From Trichoplax sp. H2 (Eukaryota > Placozoa > Uniplacotomia > Trichoplacea), in contig NOWV01000002.1 of NCBI GenBank assembly GCA_003344405.1, forward strand, positions 1,595,864-1,659,863: DNA of 64,000 nt. Direction: 5' to 3'. A program made the position numbers and the translations under genes. How positions within the stretch are numbered: position 1 is the first letter of the stretch; every line of letters starts with the position of its first letter. The notes beneath the pieces are model-generated. The model searched no databases, was not told the DNA's origin, and worked only from the letters and a program-made list of their open reading frames with translations. This document shows, piece after piece, positions 12,532 to 22,983 of the stretch.

Positions 12532-13632
12532 AATCTGATAAGGAATACTGTACTACACTGTCTTTAGGTGATGGATTGGAGCTCTGGATTTCTTGCCCAA
12601 AATCCAAACTACCATTACATAAAATAAATATTAGTCGCCATATTATTGCAGATAAGTTTATCTAAGTCAATCTACAAAATAAAATTTTCGAAAAATTTTT
12701 AGAATTTGGCAAGAAAATATTCTGAAACTCCGAAGTGTCATAAATATATAAGAGAATTGCTCAGTTTACATGGTCATGCTGGTGAAAAAACGCCACTAGT
12801 CTCAGATATTATTAATTTTACACGGTTGCTAGATCATTAGCGAATTAAAATTACGAAAAATAAACCCATCACACTTCATAAGACTACTCATATGAAAATG
12901 TATCATATGCAGTGATTTACGAATTGTTTAAAGGTTGTTCAGTCTATGCTTTCAAAATATTCCAAACAAATTGGCGCTATTTTGTTTATTCAACACTGTT
13001 ATTGACAGCAGCTTTCCGTAACTAGGTATATTTAATTATGGCAGTCTTCATCATTCATCACCTCAATGAGAGAACAGCAAATATTATAAACTTTATGTAA
13101 CCTATCACTAAAGAAAATCTTAAACGATTGCTATTGCCACTAACTATTGCTCTGTCAAGGATCATTAAAATAAAGAAATATTATCTTCAGTAATTTATAG
13201 GCCTAGAGATAAAGACATATTTGCTATAGATAATTACTTAGTAGAATCGGTTTTTAATTAATCGGCCGGATTCAAATTTGTCCTTGTAGTTCCATAGATA
13301 GAGAAGGTCTTCTCTATTTTCCATTGCTGGATAAAAGAAAATGGTTCAGTACAAACGAATTGCATTGTATGTATATTCCTCCTACATTACTCTTAGATAT
13401 TCTTCATTATAACCTTTTTTATTAACTCTGACTACTTAATTTGATATCTATTTAAATCTGCCTGGTTTTCGCAAATGTATTTTTATTTCTTTTTGAAGAT
13501 TTTTTTGCAAATTTTTCGTTTAAATGAATTGAATATTTACTCTACCGTATTCAATTCATTAAATAATTAATTAATATATAATAATGAATTTAAGTTTAAC
13601 TGAAATAAAGATTTCATAATGTAGAGCCAACT

Positions 13633-14460
13633 GCAAATAAATGGTATCTCCAGTATTATCAATACTGTATAGCAATTACAGATATATTTATGATGCGTTT
13701 AAATAGCATTGGATATAATTACTGCTGTACAAAGGCACCAGATTTTATAAGGTCTCATTATAATATAATTAATCGTATTAATAGTACAGAAAATTAATCA
13801 AATAGCATTTGGAATTCATCTGTTAAGCAATTTTGCGAAATTGTTGCATCAACACTTATCTGTAATGGTGCTCGTATTGATATATTAGCCATTGCTATTA
13901 GCCAATTTTTAGTCGTTTTTTATGAGTATGCCTTATTAAATCAAAATTAATCTCACAAACTGCTGCATTAATTTACACACATATATTTGCTCGAAAGAGC
14001 ATGTAGTTTTGGTCCATACACAATTATGAAAGAGATTGTCCACAAAGAGATATTTTGTTAAGTTGTTTTGTTTTGTATTATTAAATCTCTTTATGAAAAA
14101 TAGATTGTTATCAGTTCGAATGAAAATTAAAAAATCTCTTTAAGTAGGGTACGCTGTTTCTAAAAATTTATTGCATTTTTATTTTCAGCTACCAAAAACT
14201 AAAAGCAGGTTGATTAGTGTTAATAATACGCAATGGCAGGCTACTCAATATAATTTTTTGGGCAAAAATTGTAGTCCTTATTTCTAATGCCACTAGGATA
14301 TTGCCATCAATGGTTGTGTGCTAGTAAAGTAAACCATTTACCTTTCGACATAGATATACGCTAAATATTACCTGTAAAAGAACATATACATTCTAATCAA
14401 TACAATACCATAGTTTATGTCATCATTCTTGAGCAAGTCTTTAAACGTCGTTATATAGTC
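13633..14460 (+). pseudogene. Decayed class A GPCR pseudogene
   Basis: No long open frame, but nucleotide similarity to the neighbouring receptors runs collinearly for ~0.8 kb. Visible pieces: the ICL1-TM2 region (~13633-13740); the ECL1 Trp and the F-C at the top of TM3 (~13809-13836); TM3, where the Asp-Arg-Phe triplet has become Ser-Gln-Phe at 13900-13908 while flanking bases still match 8673-9746; TM4 (~13951-14040, with GTAGTTTTGGTC as in the intact gene); TM6 in another frame (I-S-N followed by I-L-P-S, 14280-14310); and TM7 through ICL4 (~14400-14460). Several stops (one in ECL1) and at least one frameshift between TM3 and TM6 make it non-functional. Closest by eye to the receptor at 8673. 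TM1 was not identified with confidence. Confidence 0.72.
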
Positions 14461-15501
14461 TAATTTACGATAGAGATATTAATTCTTGGTTAATACTACC
14501 AGGAAAATCAGTATATAATAATTATTTACAGCGTACGATACTATACTAACCATTGCTAGGATACTAATAAGGAATTTGTTTCAAGTTTACTCATTGTAGA
14601 AATGGATAGATTGATGAAGTAGATCTGAGATACAGAGACTGTTCGTTTAGTATACTTTATCATCAATATATAGCAAGCAAGAAATGCTGACAACAAGTGA
14701 CACACGATGCTTGCTTGGTATATAGAATACCAAAATTCTTCAATGTCGATGTAGGAACTTATTTGGGTAGGATACTCTTAAAGAATTCCACCACAGGACT
14801 CTTATTACGTGTTATAACTATAAAAAATTAAAAAATAACGTATTAATTGCCGATGTCTACTTCCCACAGAATAGAACTGAATCGATAGAGCGCTTCGATC
14901 GTTGTGATTATATCTCAGCAAAGCATCAAATTCAAAAATTACGTAAATTACTAACAGCCTCCAATTCCTACCTATAGGAGCTGGAATTTTCGATTTTAAA
15001 ATGGCCAGTTATAATTCTTCTCCTCGCAGCTGTAAAAAAATTGTTAATGTCGCGTTGCAGCTGAGAATCTAAGTTCATGGATTCAATCGACAATCTACCA
15101 TCAAGAAAACAATAACTATTCCTGCTCTATCTACAATTATTATCCAACATTTAACGAAATTAATTAAAATTTTAATTTAGAATATACTTTTATATATCGG
15201 GCATTATATTACCACAAATGGCAACCTATTGTTTTATACAACAAAACTGTATTTATCTCAAAAATTTATTGAATTTTCCAGTTGCTATTGTGGCAAATAC
15301 TTAAAATTCCGATAACGATATTTCTATACTGAATTAGATATTCTAACACCAATGTACACAACTATATAGGTATATTAATAGATTAGGACATAGTAGGGAC
15401 TTTGAAAGCTCACGTACACATTTCACCTTTTAACATAAGCAAGTGCATATAATGTATTCTAACTTTAACTAGAGATTATCAAGTCTAGCTTTTCGGAATA
15501 T
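14461..15501. other. Intergenic, nothing recognised
   Basis: AT-rich DNA between the pseudogene and a solo LTR. It contains one copy of the 14-mer TGCTATTGTGGCAA (15283-15296) that recurs nearer the next receptor. Confidence 0.5.
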
Positions 15502-15506
15502 ACCTC

Positions 15507-16137
15507 TGTCACAAAACAGCTTTGCAACAAGATAACGCAATATACGATCAATAAGTCAATTCCTTGAACCACGTATCAAGGAACGATATCTGCACTATCA
15601 CGAACACTTTTGCTCTACTAGCAGACTACACAAAGACTTAGACGCCTCGTATTTTACGTTAAACACTAAGTTGGAGAATTTCACTTTATTTCACGATATA
15701 CTGCATTTATATACTACTCCTCAATAGTTCATGAGTCATAGTTAATACAATTAACATTAGAATCATTTACTGAATTAGATATTAATTTTAGCTACTGCTC
15801 CCTTAATGCAGACAACAGTATTTACGAACATAGACATGCGATGACTAATACAGAATAGTCAGATTACGATACGTACTATCACGGAACATTTCCATGATAA
15901 TTTACAGTCTACCATAAGTAAATTACAATCACAATGATTCGAACTGTAAGTAGATGATTTGCATTCCCTATTATAACTATTAATTTCAGTATGTGTATAA
16001 GTGTTACTGTCATAAAAAGTCAGTGCTATATTACAACACAGTATATCCAAATTAGAAGTTAACTAAATAAGGATAGTCTAATAGAATTATCCTAACATAG
16101 ATATTTCTACTGTAATACAGTATATAACACTGTAACA
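15507..16137 (-). mobile_element. Solo LTR, family A (631 bp)
   Basis: Inverted near-identical copy of the element at 51657-52285. On the + strand it starts TGTCACAAAACAG and ends CACTGTAACA, the TG...CA termini of an LTR. The flanks ACCTC (15502-15506) and ACGTC (16138-16142) match at 4 of 5 bases, consistent with a slightly decayed target-site duplication. On the minus strand it holds a TATA box and an AATAAA-type signal in the order expected for U3-R-U5. No internal retrotransposon sequence adjoins, so it is a solo LTR left by LTR-LTR recombination. The 63-codon minus-strand frame inside is a by-product. Confidence 0.82.
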
Positions 16138-16142
16138 ACGTC

Positions 16143-17030
16143 ACTAACAATTGATACTATTTAGGCAAATAAGACGATTGGCTAATTCGACGTTCAATGA
16201 TACAATACTTTCATTAACAATGCTTTCGAGTAATTCGATATATAAGCTGCCATGATTTATAACGTTTTTTTATAACAGTAAAAGTAAGCTTTTGTTTAAA
16301 ATAGAGACAATCAGATGTACCGGATTTCTTCTTGATTAGGTAATAAGGTAATATGTTTATGTTTTCATTTAAAAATATTTTCTTACGACTAATTATGCCT
16401 TTTTATTGTTTCTATTACTCTTTCACTTGGCATTCATTAGTAATTTAGATAGGATATACGTTCAAAGTTCAAGCCGAATTCCTGCAAAAACTGAGCTATA
16501 AAAATTTTAAAATTCACGTGATTTATCATTCAAATGACAAGTTCAATGATTGCTATTGTGGCAATCTCAATTTATTAACTAGAAGACGAAATTTTAATTA
16601 ATCATTCTTTTGGTCAAGATTACTGCTGGAACAGGATTTGGCTAAGTCATTGACCGATCAATGACTCAAGAAAAATAAGATTATTACAGCAAACTATGTT
16701 TTGTTAGCGAAATCAATTTATTGAATTTATCGTTACAATTAATCGCTATCCTATTCTTATTTTGGCTATTCAAAGATAGGTTTTGTTAAGAATTTTACGT
16801 TAGTATTTATTATTACCTTCTATTAGCGTAAACTGTACTTTATCAATTATTTATCTGTAGATATTAATAAAATATATAGTTGATACCGTATAGCATATAT
16901 AAGTACAGATGCAAATAAGTTAGTAGGAAATATATGCAAGTCATAGAGCGTAACATAAACTTGAGCAACTGAGACCTCCATATTTTATCGTAAATTTTAC
17001 TAGAAAAATTTTATCATCAGTTTTTCAGCT
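16143..17030. other. Upstream region of the receptor at 17031
   Basis: No gene. Holds the inverted-repeat motif at 16548-16566. Its last ten bases end in TTTTTCAGCT immediately before the ATG, an acceptor-like sequence (AG at 17027-17028), so an untranslated first exon may be present. Confidence 0.5.
16548..16566. promoter_or_regulatory. Inverted-repeat motif GATTGC-N7-GCAATC upstream of a receptor
   Basis: Perfect 6-base arms around TATTGTG, ~465 bases before the ATG at 17031. A related copy (ATTGTGGCAATC core) lies at about the same distance before the next receptor (21498-21516). Could be a conserved upstream element or simply unchanged duplicated DNA. Confidence 0.35.
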
Positions 17031-18098
17031 ATGCCTTCATTGCTTCAGAACAATCCAGTAGCACGAATTCTCGCCTGGACTTTTGGTATTATGGGTATTT
17101 TAGGCAATCTGACTATTTTATGGCATCAACATAAATGTAAACTTCTTAAAATCAGAGCCCATAACTCCTCAAATACTCATCAGCAACATGCTACAAGAAA
17201 AACATCTCTAGTAACCAGATATTTAATCTGCAATTTGGCGATAGCCGATCTTCTCGGTTCAATTTATCTTATTATTATTGCTTCTGCTGATGTTTACTAT
17301 GGCTATCATTATCCAAATGTCTTTCGAAATCCTAATCGTGGAAATGTTACGAATCCATGGTTACTTAGCCCTTTCTGCCATCTTAGTCGCTTCATATTTT
17401 TTCTTTCTTCCATTATGTCTATTGCACTAACATTTGTTATAGCCGTAGATCGTTTTATTGCCGTTATATTTCCTTACAGCAAATTTCGATTCGATCTTTA
17501 CCGTTGTCGTATAATTACTACGGCATGTTGGTTTATTGTTATATGTTATGCTCTTATTCCGACCATTCGTCATCTTATATATCGCATTACGAAAGGATTT
17601 GATTCAAATTCTAATCTTTGCTTATATCGTGATGTAGTAAGAAAACATACTTTTAATTTCATACGATCCAGGCAAATTATTTATTTCATATTAACCGGAG
17701 CAATTATAGTGCTATATAATGCAATTATCATCTATGTTAAATTGAAAAGCAGTAACATGAGATCTCAATTAAACAAAGTTGAGAAAAAAATATTTCTAGT
17801 TATGCTCTTTATCACAATTTCTAATATTTTCACTTTGCTTCCTACATTTCTCGTAATGATATTCTCTAATAATCGAGAATTTAATATCTCTATCCAATCA
17901 TTTCAGCTTATGCTTCCCATCTTTATATTCGCTATCTATTTTAGTGCTGCTATCAATCCAATTATATATTTTGTATTTACTAATTCAAGTAAGTATAAGG
18001 CTATTCTATCTTCATGTTTCAAAACTCAAAAAGAGACCACAATTCCGTTAAACACACACTGCAGTACTTTACAAAAATCAAATTTTGTGGACTCATAG
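17031..18098 (+). CDS. Class A GPCR, LGR/GRL101-like 7TM
   Basis: Intact 355-residue receptor from ATG 17031. TM1 ~10-32 (N26), TM2 ~61-86 (D73), TM3 ~113-146 (C116; D140-R141-F142 followed by I-A-V-I-F-P), TM4 ~159-180 (W167), ECL2 C197, TM5 ~213-236, TM6 ~251-278 with T-L-L-P instead of C-W-x-P, TM7 ~292-317 with N309-P-I-I-Y. The ECL1 sequon is N105. The C-tail is ~40 residues, Ser/Thr-rich. Nearest relatives are 21970-22983 and 27034-27606; this copy keeps the canonical Asp in TM2 that the next gene has lost. AATAAA lies ~135 bases past the stop. Ligand and coupling cannot be told from sequence. Confidence 0.93.
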   Translation: MPSLLQNNPVARILAWTFGIMGILGNLTILWHQHKCKLLKIRAHNSSNTHQQHATRKTSLVTRYLICNLAIADLLGSIYLIIIASADVYYGYHYPNVFRNPNRGNVTNPWLLSPFCHLSRFIFFLSSIMSIALTFVIAVDRFIAVIFPYSKFRFDLYRCRIITTACWFIVICYALIPTIRHLIYRITKGFDSNSNLCLYRDVVRKHTFNFIRSRQIIYFILTGAIIVLYNAIIIYVKLKSSNMRSQLNKVEKKIFLVMLFITISNIFTLLPTFLVMIFSNNREFNISIQSFQLMLPIFIFAIYFSAAINPIIYFVFTNSSKYKAILSSCFKTQKETTIPLNTHCSTLQKSNFVDS

Positions 18099-19490
18099 TT
18101 TTTATCAGTTAGATTTTGTCGTTTATTGCGCTAATACACAATATTTATACTTTGCTACTGTAGTTAGCATCTTACTACATTACTATCTATACTAAGCAAG
18201 AAATTAAGTAAATCGGTATACTCCTGCAGGAATAAAACGAGTGCGTAAATTAATAATAAATCAAGATAATTTGCATCCTATTTAAAAGTAATAGACGATA
18301 ATAATACATGCTGAACTCGATTGTTTTTCCACTTTATGATAATGTGCATTAACTAAGAAATATTGTTTCTTATCTGTACTTCCACCTACTCCAGACTAGA
18401 ATGCTATTACGGCATATAAGCTTATTCTAGCATTATTCATTACTCGGATACAATCGTACCATTAATATAAATCTAAGATAAATTTATAGAACGAAACGCC
18501 TGATACTTTGTACCATTACTTCATATTGATAATATATATTTTAATTGTAATAGTTAATGATGATCAAATATGTTATTAATATTTTGATCGATCTTACTAA
18601 TTCTATAACAACGCGCCTAATTTGTAATATATTACTATATTTGCTTAAATCATTAATAAAACTAAGCTAATTAAGCAAAATAATGCCTTAAATCTTTATT
18701 CATTAGGGAATTTAGCCAATTTTACTTCATATCAGTAATTTTGCGTGTATAATAAAGTGCATTCCTCGTCTGATCTAATTAGTTAAATTATTGGAGAGCA
18801 TGAACGAAATTTGACGAAAAGAATACCGTATACGGATTTTATCGATTTTAAATTATAGTTTATATATAATATAATCTATTTTCACAAGAAATATATTAAT
18901 TTATAGAATCTCTTAAATATGGAAATTCTTATACCTCTCCTAATACATAGGAAAAAGAATTCCGAAAGCAATTCAACGACGCTAATTCACTACTGCAATA
19001 ACAACATCTGCTTATAAAGTCTATGAGTGTTGTGAAATCTAATTTAAATTTAGATTGTTGATGTCGATAGTAATTTGTTCATGTGTAGATCATTTTGCTA
19101 TTAGCTATTACTTAGTAATTTCGGAAATAAAGTGACTATTTGCAATTCTGTACTTATTGATTGAAACAGAAAATAAGTCATTATAAACTTTGTTTAGGCA
19201 ACGAGACTTATCGTAACTCAGAGTATTACTTATCTCAGTAATCTATTTTAATACTTGAAGATAGATACACGTATGTCTTGCAATCCATTGCTATATTGAC
19301 ACCTATTTATGCTGAAATGCGGTATAAATTATGCATGTTATTGAGGCTGAGATTTATCTAATTGCTCGAAATGAAATTATATCATATGACTTAAAAAATT
19401 CTTTATGTAATTAAGATTGTCAGTTATGACAATATCGATATCAGGTAGTTCCATATAATATTCCAGTTATACATATTCCAATTCTTGAAT
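18099..19490. other. Intergenic, nothing recognised
   Basis: AT-rich, no coding or repeat signal noticed before the LTR-like repeat that begins at about 19491. Confidence 0.5.
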
Positions 19491-20105
19491 GGCAAATGGC
19501 AGAGGTTGTGTTGATTGTTATGTAGTTAGACTGTTATTTTTATGACTAAAATCTAGATGTTTAAAGGTTAATTTTTAGATTGTTATGATGTATAATGATT
19601 AGGAATTATGTTAAAAGTGAAGATTAATGTATTTTAAAGTTATTTTGTTTGATTTTGTAGTGTTTTGTAAGGGAGTACGTAGGGTAAATTGTATCTGAAC
19701 TTTCAGTACTTTTTGTTTTCTTTATTGGTGCAAAGTAGTTTTCTAAAATGGATCTAAAGGGTGATTGGCTAATAAATTTTTAGTTTTAAATACTACTGAG
19801 AGCTCTGCGAAGCCTATAAATGATAGTACAATCAGAAAATTTAGAGTAGAGAGGAAAAGAAGATTCTTTTGAAGAACTTGTTGAATCTTAAAGGCCTTCG
19901 GGGTCGAACTCTTGTAAGTTAAAACTTTCTTCTTTTTGTTAGGTTGTTGGTTGTTGACAGTTTTCCCAATTTAATTTGGTGTTAAAGTTTTGTTAAGTCG
20001 ATCAGAATGCAAAGAAAGTAGAATCAAAGTTTATTAGAAGATTAGTAGCTTGCTTTCTATATTTATCACTACATTACAACATCATATGTATTTTCATGAC
20101 GCAGA
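19491..20105 (+). mobile_element. LTR-like repeat, family B, copy 1 (left of gap)
   Basis: Matches 54953-55867 and, inverted, 26051-27012. It is 5'-truncated (homology starts at GGCAAATGGCAGAGG). It holds CTATAAATGATAGT (TATA region, ~19814) and the conserved CTTCGGGGTC block. A ~110-base segment, including the polyadenylation signal seen in the other copies, is missing. The last bases before the Ns are already flanking sequence. Confidence 0.7.
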
Positions 20106-20125
20106 NNNNNNNNNNNNNNNNNNNN
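20106..20125. other. Assembly gap (20 N)
   Basis: Run of exactly 20 N, a placeholder length. The sequences on either side (19820-20105 and 20126-20522) are near-identical apart from a ~110-base indel, so the gap probably joins two versions of one locus. Confidence 0.95.
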
Positions 20126-20498
20126 ATGATAGTACAATCAGAAAATTTAGAGTAGAGAGGAAAAGAAGATTCTTTTGAAGAACTTGTTGAATCTTAAAGG
20201 CCTTCGGGGTCGAACTCTTGTAAGTTAAAACGTTCTTCTTTTTGTTAGGTTGTTGGTTGTTGACAGTTTTAGTTCTGTCGTTTTTTTTATTTCGTTACTT
20301 ATAAAACTTAGAATTAAGTATTTGGAAGATTGTTTGATCAGACTCTCTCATGTTTTCTTAATAAACGTTAATCGGTTATTTCCCAATTTAATTTGGTGTT
20401 AAAGTTTTGTTAAGTCGATCAGAATACAAAGAAAGTAGAATCAAAGTTTATTAGAAGTTTAGTAGCTTGCTTTCTATATTTATCACTTCATTACAACA
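20126..20498 (+). mobile_element. LTR-like repeat, family B, copy 1 (right of gap)
   Basis: Repeats the sequence left of the gap from ATGATAGTACAATCAG onward, with a few substitutions, and includes the segment missing there: a TTCTTAATAAA polyadenylation signal near 20360. It ends in CATTACA or CATTACAACA, the probable LTR 3' end. Confidence 0.7.
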
Positions 20499-20518
20499 TC
20501 ATATGTATTTTCATGACG

Positions 20519-20568
20519 CAGAGTGAATGCCAATTAACTTCTACGATAAATTTCTAGTATTCACTCTG
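20519..20568. repeat. Inverted repeat, 10-bp perfect arms
   Basis: CAGAGTGAAT at 20519-20528 and ATTCACTCTG at 20559-20568, with a 30-base loop. The assembly break at 20105 falls inside the equivalent of the first arm (GCAGA). Confidence 0.6.
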
Positions 20569-20761
20569 ATACCACATAAATATTTATAATCAACGTTTCC
20601 AAATACAATTTCTGAATTTATTCTGTTATGTGCAATATGCTCGAGCATTAAGAACTTCTTTATATGATACTTTCATAATTTTCTTTTATGATTCCTAATG
20701 CAGCATTGGTTATAACCGTGAAATCATAGAATACAAATTGTCAATGATTATAATATTCTGG

Positions 20762-20975
20762 TGTCACAAAACAGCTTTGCAACAAGATAACGTAATGTAC
20801 GATCAATAAGTCAATTCCTTGAACCACGTATCAAGGAACGATATCTGCACTATCACGAACACTTTTGCTCTACTAGCAGACTACACAAAGACTTAGACGC
20901 CTCGTATTTTACGTTAAACACTAAGTTTAAGAATCCTCTTTATTACACGATATACTGCATTTATATACTGTGACA
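20762..20975 (-). mobile_element. Internally deleted solo LTR, family A
   Basis: From TGTCACAAAACAGC the sequence follows 15507-15720 almost base for base for ~200 bases, then jumps to an end reading CTGTGACA. Flanks TCTGG (left) and ACTGG (right, from 20977) resemble each other, consistent with a decayed target duplication if the end is one base further on. About two thirds of the LTR is missing. Confidence 0.7.
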
Positions 20976-20981
20976 TACTGG

Positions 20982-21969
20982 ATCGTTACAGAATTAAGAT
21001 TTTAAGCGTAGCTCTACGCAGAATTTTATCATTTTATGATAAATTTACACAATAGAATAACCATTTTTATTTATTATTTGGAGATAGTTCAATCTTCTTT
21101 ACCGCAGCATATAGTACAAATCAATTGAAACTCAGAATTATGCACTATGCAGTCTTATTGATAATATTTTCGATTACCGTGAAGCATTTATCTATTATAA
21201 TTATACGTAAGTAGCTATTATTGTAATGATACAAAGGATAACTTAAAACAACAGCAATTAAATTTTTGCATTTCTTTATTCCATCAAAAATTAATTAAGT
21301 GAGTAATAGTATCGCGTTGAAAGTGTCTCAAAAATGATGTGCGTGATTTTATTCTTGCCACTCTACTAATGTCTAGTATTCTTTTATGGTCGAGTTAAGA
21401 AAATTTGTCAAGTACATTGGCGTCAACAAGCGTTGCGTACAAGCGTTGCATAAGAATTAAAAAGTTTATGCTACTTGTCCTTGGATGAATTCTTCTGCAA
21501 TTACCATTGTGGCAATCCCTATAACATTTGCAAGATATTGTATTAATCTTCACTTTTCGCTAGCATTACAGCTCAATAAACCACTTAATTTAAATATGTA
21601 ACTAATAAAGCAATAGAAAACAAAACAAAATCTCGTACAATTAAATAATGTCAACTCATATGTTATTCCTAACATGTATTTATCACTCCTATGTATACCG
21701 CCCATTGATCGGTAATTACTTTTACACAAAATTAGATATAATACAATTAATCATTTCAAACCTAACTCAAACTGTCTTTCTATTCAAGTATCTCTTCATT
21801 AATTGTTAATGCTGCAATTCGTATAAACAGTATAGGGTATTTACTCGCGCATATAGATAGATTGGATAATATGAATATTTATGCTACTACAAAGAATCTT
21901 CATTTAACGATTGGAATTGCATACATGAAATACGTAAATCTATTGATAATTTAGAAAAAATTTCTTAGC
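20982..21969. other. Upstream region of the receptor at 21970
   Basis: No gene. Contains an ATTGTGGCAATC-type motif at ~21498-21516. Ends in TTTCTTAGC directly before the ATG, again acceptor-like (AG at 21967-21968). Confidence 0.5.
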
Positions 21970-22983
21970 ATGGCATCGTCATTCCTTCAGAATAATGAAG
22001 CAGCTAGAATTCTCGCTTGGTCCATTGGTATAGCGGGAATTTTATGCAATTTTGCTATTTTATGGTATAATTATAAATACAAACTTCTTAAAATCAATAT
22101 CCAAAACCCATTAGCAAATCATCGCCAACAATCTGCACGAAAAACATCAACTGTAACTAATCATTTAATCTGTCAATTGGCAATAGCGAATCTTCTCGGT
22201 TCCATTTATCTTATTATTATTCTTTCTGCTGATCTTTACTACGGTTATCATTATCCAAATCTCTATCGAAACCCTAATCGTAAAAATGTCACAAACCCAT
22301 GGCTTCTTAGTCCTTTCTGCCATCTTAGTCGCTTCTTATATTTCACTTCTTCTGTCATGTCTATTTTGCTACCTTCAGTTATTGTTATAGATCGCTTTAT
22401 TGCTATTATATTTCCTTACAGCAAATTTCGATTTAACATTTATCGTTGCCGTTTAATTACCTTGATGTGTTGGCTTGTCGTAATAGCCTATGCTCTCATC
22501 CCAACTATTCGTAATATCGCCTTTCGATTAACGAAAGCATTCGATACAAACGCTAACCTTTGCTTATATCGTGATATAGTGCTTATATACAGTACCAATC
22601 ACCGACTCTCTAGGCAAATCATATATTTTATACTAACCGGAATGATTGCCATATTGTATGTTATAATTTTTATTTATATCAAATTTAAAGGGCGTAACAT
22701 GCAATCTCGAACGAACAGACTTGAAAGAAAAGTGCTCATCATAATGATCATTATTACTATTTCTAACATTTGCACTTTGTTTCCTGCATTTTTTGCAAGG
22801 GCTGTATTTAGAAATCCGGCATTTAATATCCCCAGACAAACATTTCAGCGAGCATTGCCAATCTTAATATTTGCTTCGTTCGCCAGTGGTGTCATCAATC
22901 CAATTGCATATTTTATATTAAGCGTTCTAGGTAAATGTAATGCTAACCTTCTAGCATGTTGTAAGGCTCAAAAGACACTATAA
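21970..22983 (+). CDS. Class A GPCR with Asn at 2.50 and frameshifted tail
   Basis: 337-residue receptor, sister to 27034-27606. TM1 ~11-33 (N27); TM2 reads A-I-A-N74, so the almost invariant sodium-site Asp is Asn; TM3 has C117 and a Pro (P135) six residues before D141-R142-F143; W168; ECL2 C198; TM6 T-L-F-P; TM7 N300-P-I-A-Y; ECL1 sequon N106. The tail ends early: the sister has five A in a run (CTCAAAAAGAC) where this copy has four (CTCAAAAGAC), which brings in a stop 12 residues sooner. The sister's stop position, next to AATAAA (here 23017-23022), survives in the DNA. Membrane topology is intact, but the combination suggests altered signalling or relaxed selection. Confidence 0.88.
   Translation: MASSFLQNNEAARILAWSIGIAGILCNFAILWYNYKYKLLKINIQNPLANHRQQSARKTSTVTNHLICQLAIANLLGSIYLIIILSADLYYGYHYPNLYRNPNRKNVTNPWLLSPFCHLSRFLYFTSSVMSILLPSVIVIDRFIAIIFPYSKFRFNIYRCRLITLMCWLVVIAYALIPTIRNIAFRLTKAFDTNANLCLYRDIVLIYSTNHRLSRQIIYFILTGMIAILYVIIFIYIKFKGRNMQSRTNRLERKVLIIMIIITISNICTLFPAFFARAVFRNPAFNIPRQTFQRALPILIFASFASGVINPIAYFILSVLGKCNANLLACCKAQKTL

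Larger units (their letters stand above)
9747..13632. other. Intergenic with a hairpin and a short direct repeat
   Basis: No gene recognised. Contents worth noting are the perfect hairpin at 10966-10990 and two diverged ~70-bp direct copies at 11308-11376 and 12464-12531. The stretch 13455-13630 may hold the unrecognisable TM1 part of the pseudogene that follows. Confidence 0.5.

Noticed and set aside
15859-16050. 63-codon minus-strand frame
   Set aside because: Inside a solo LTR; the other copy (51657-52285) does not appear to preserve it.
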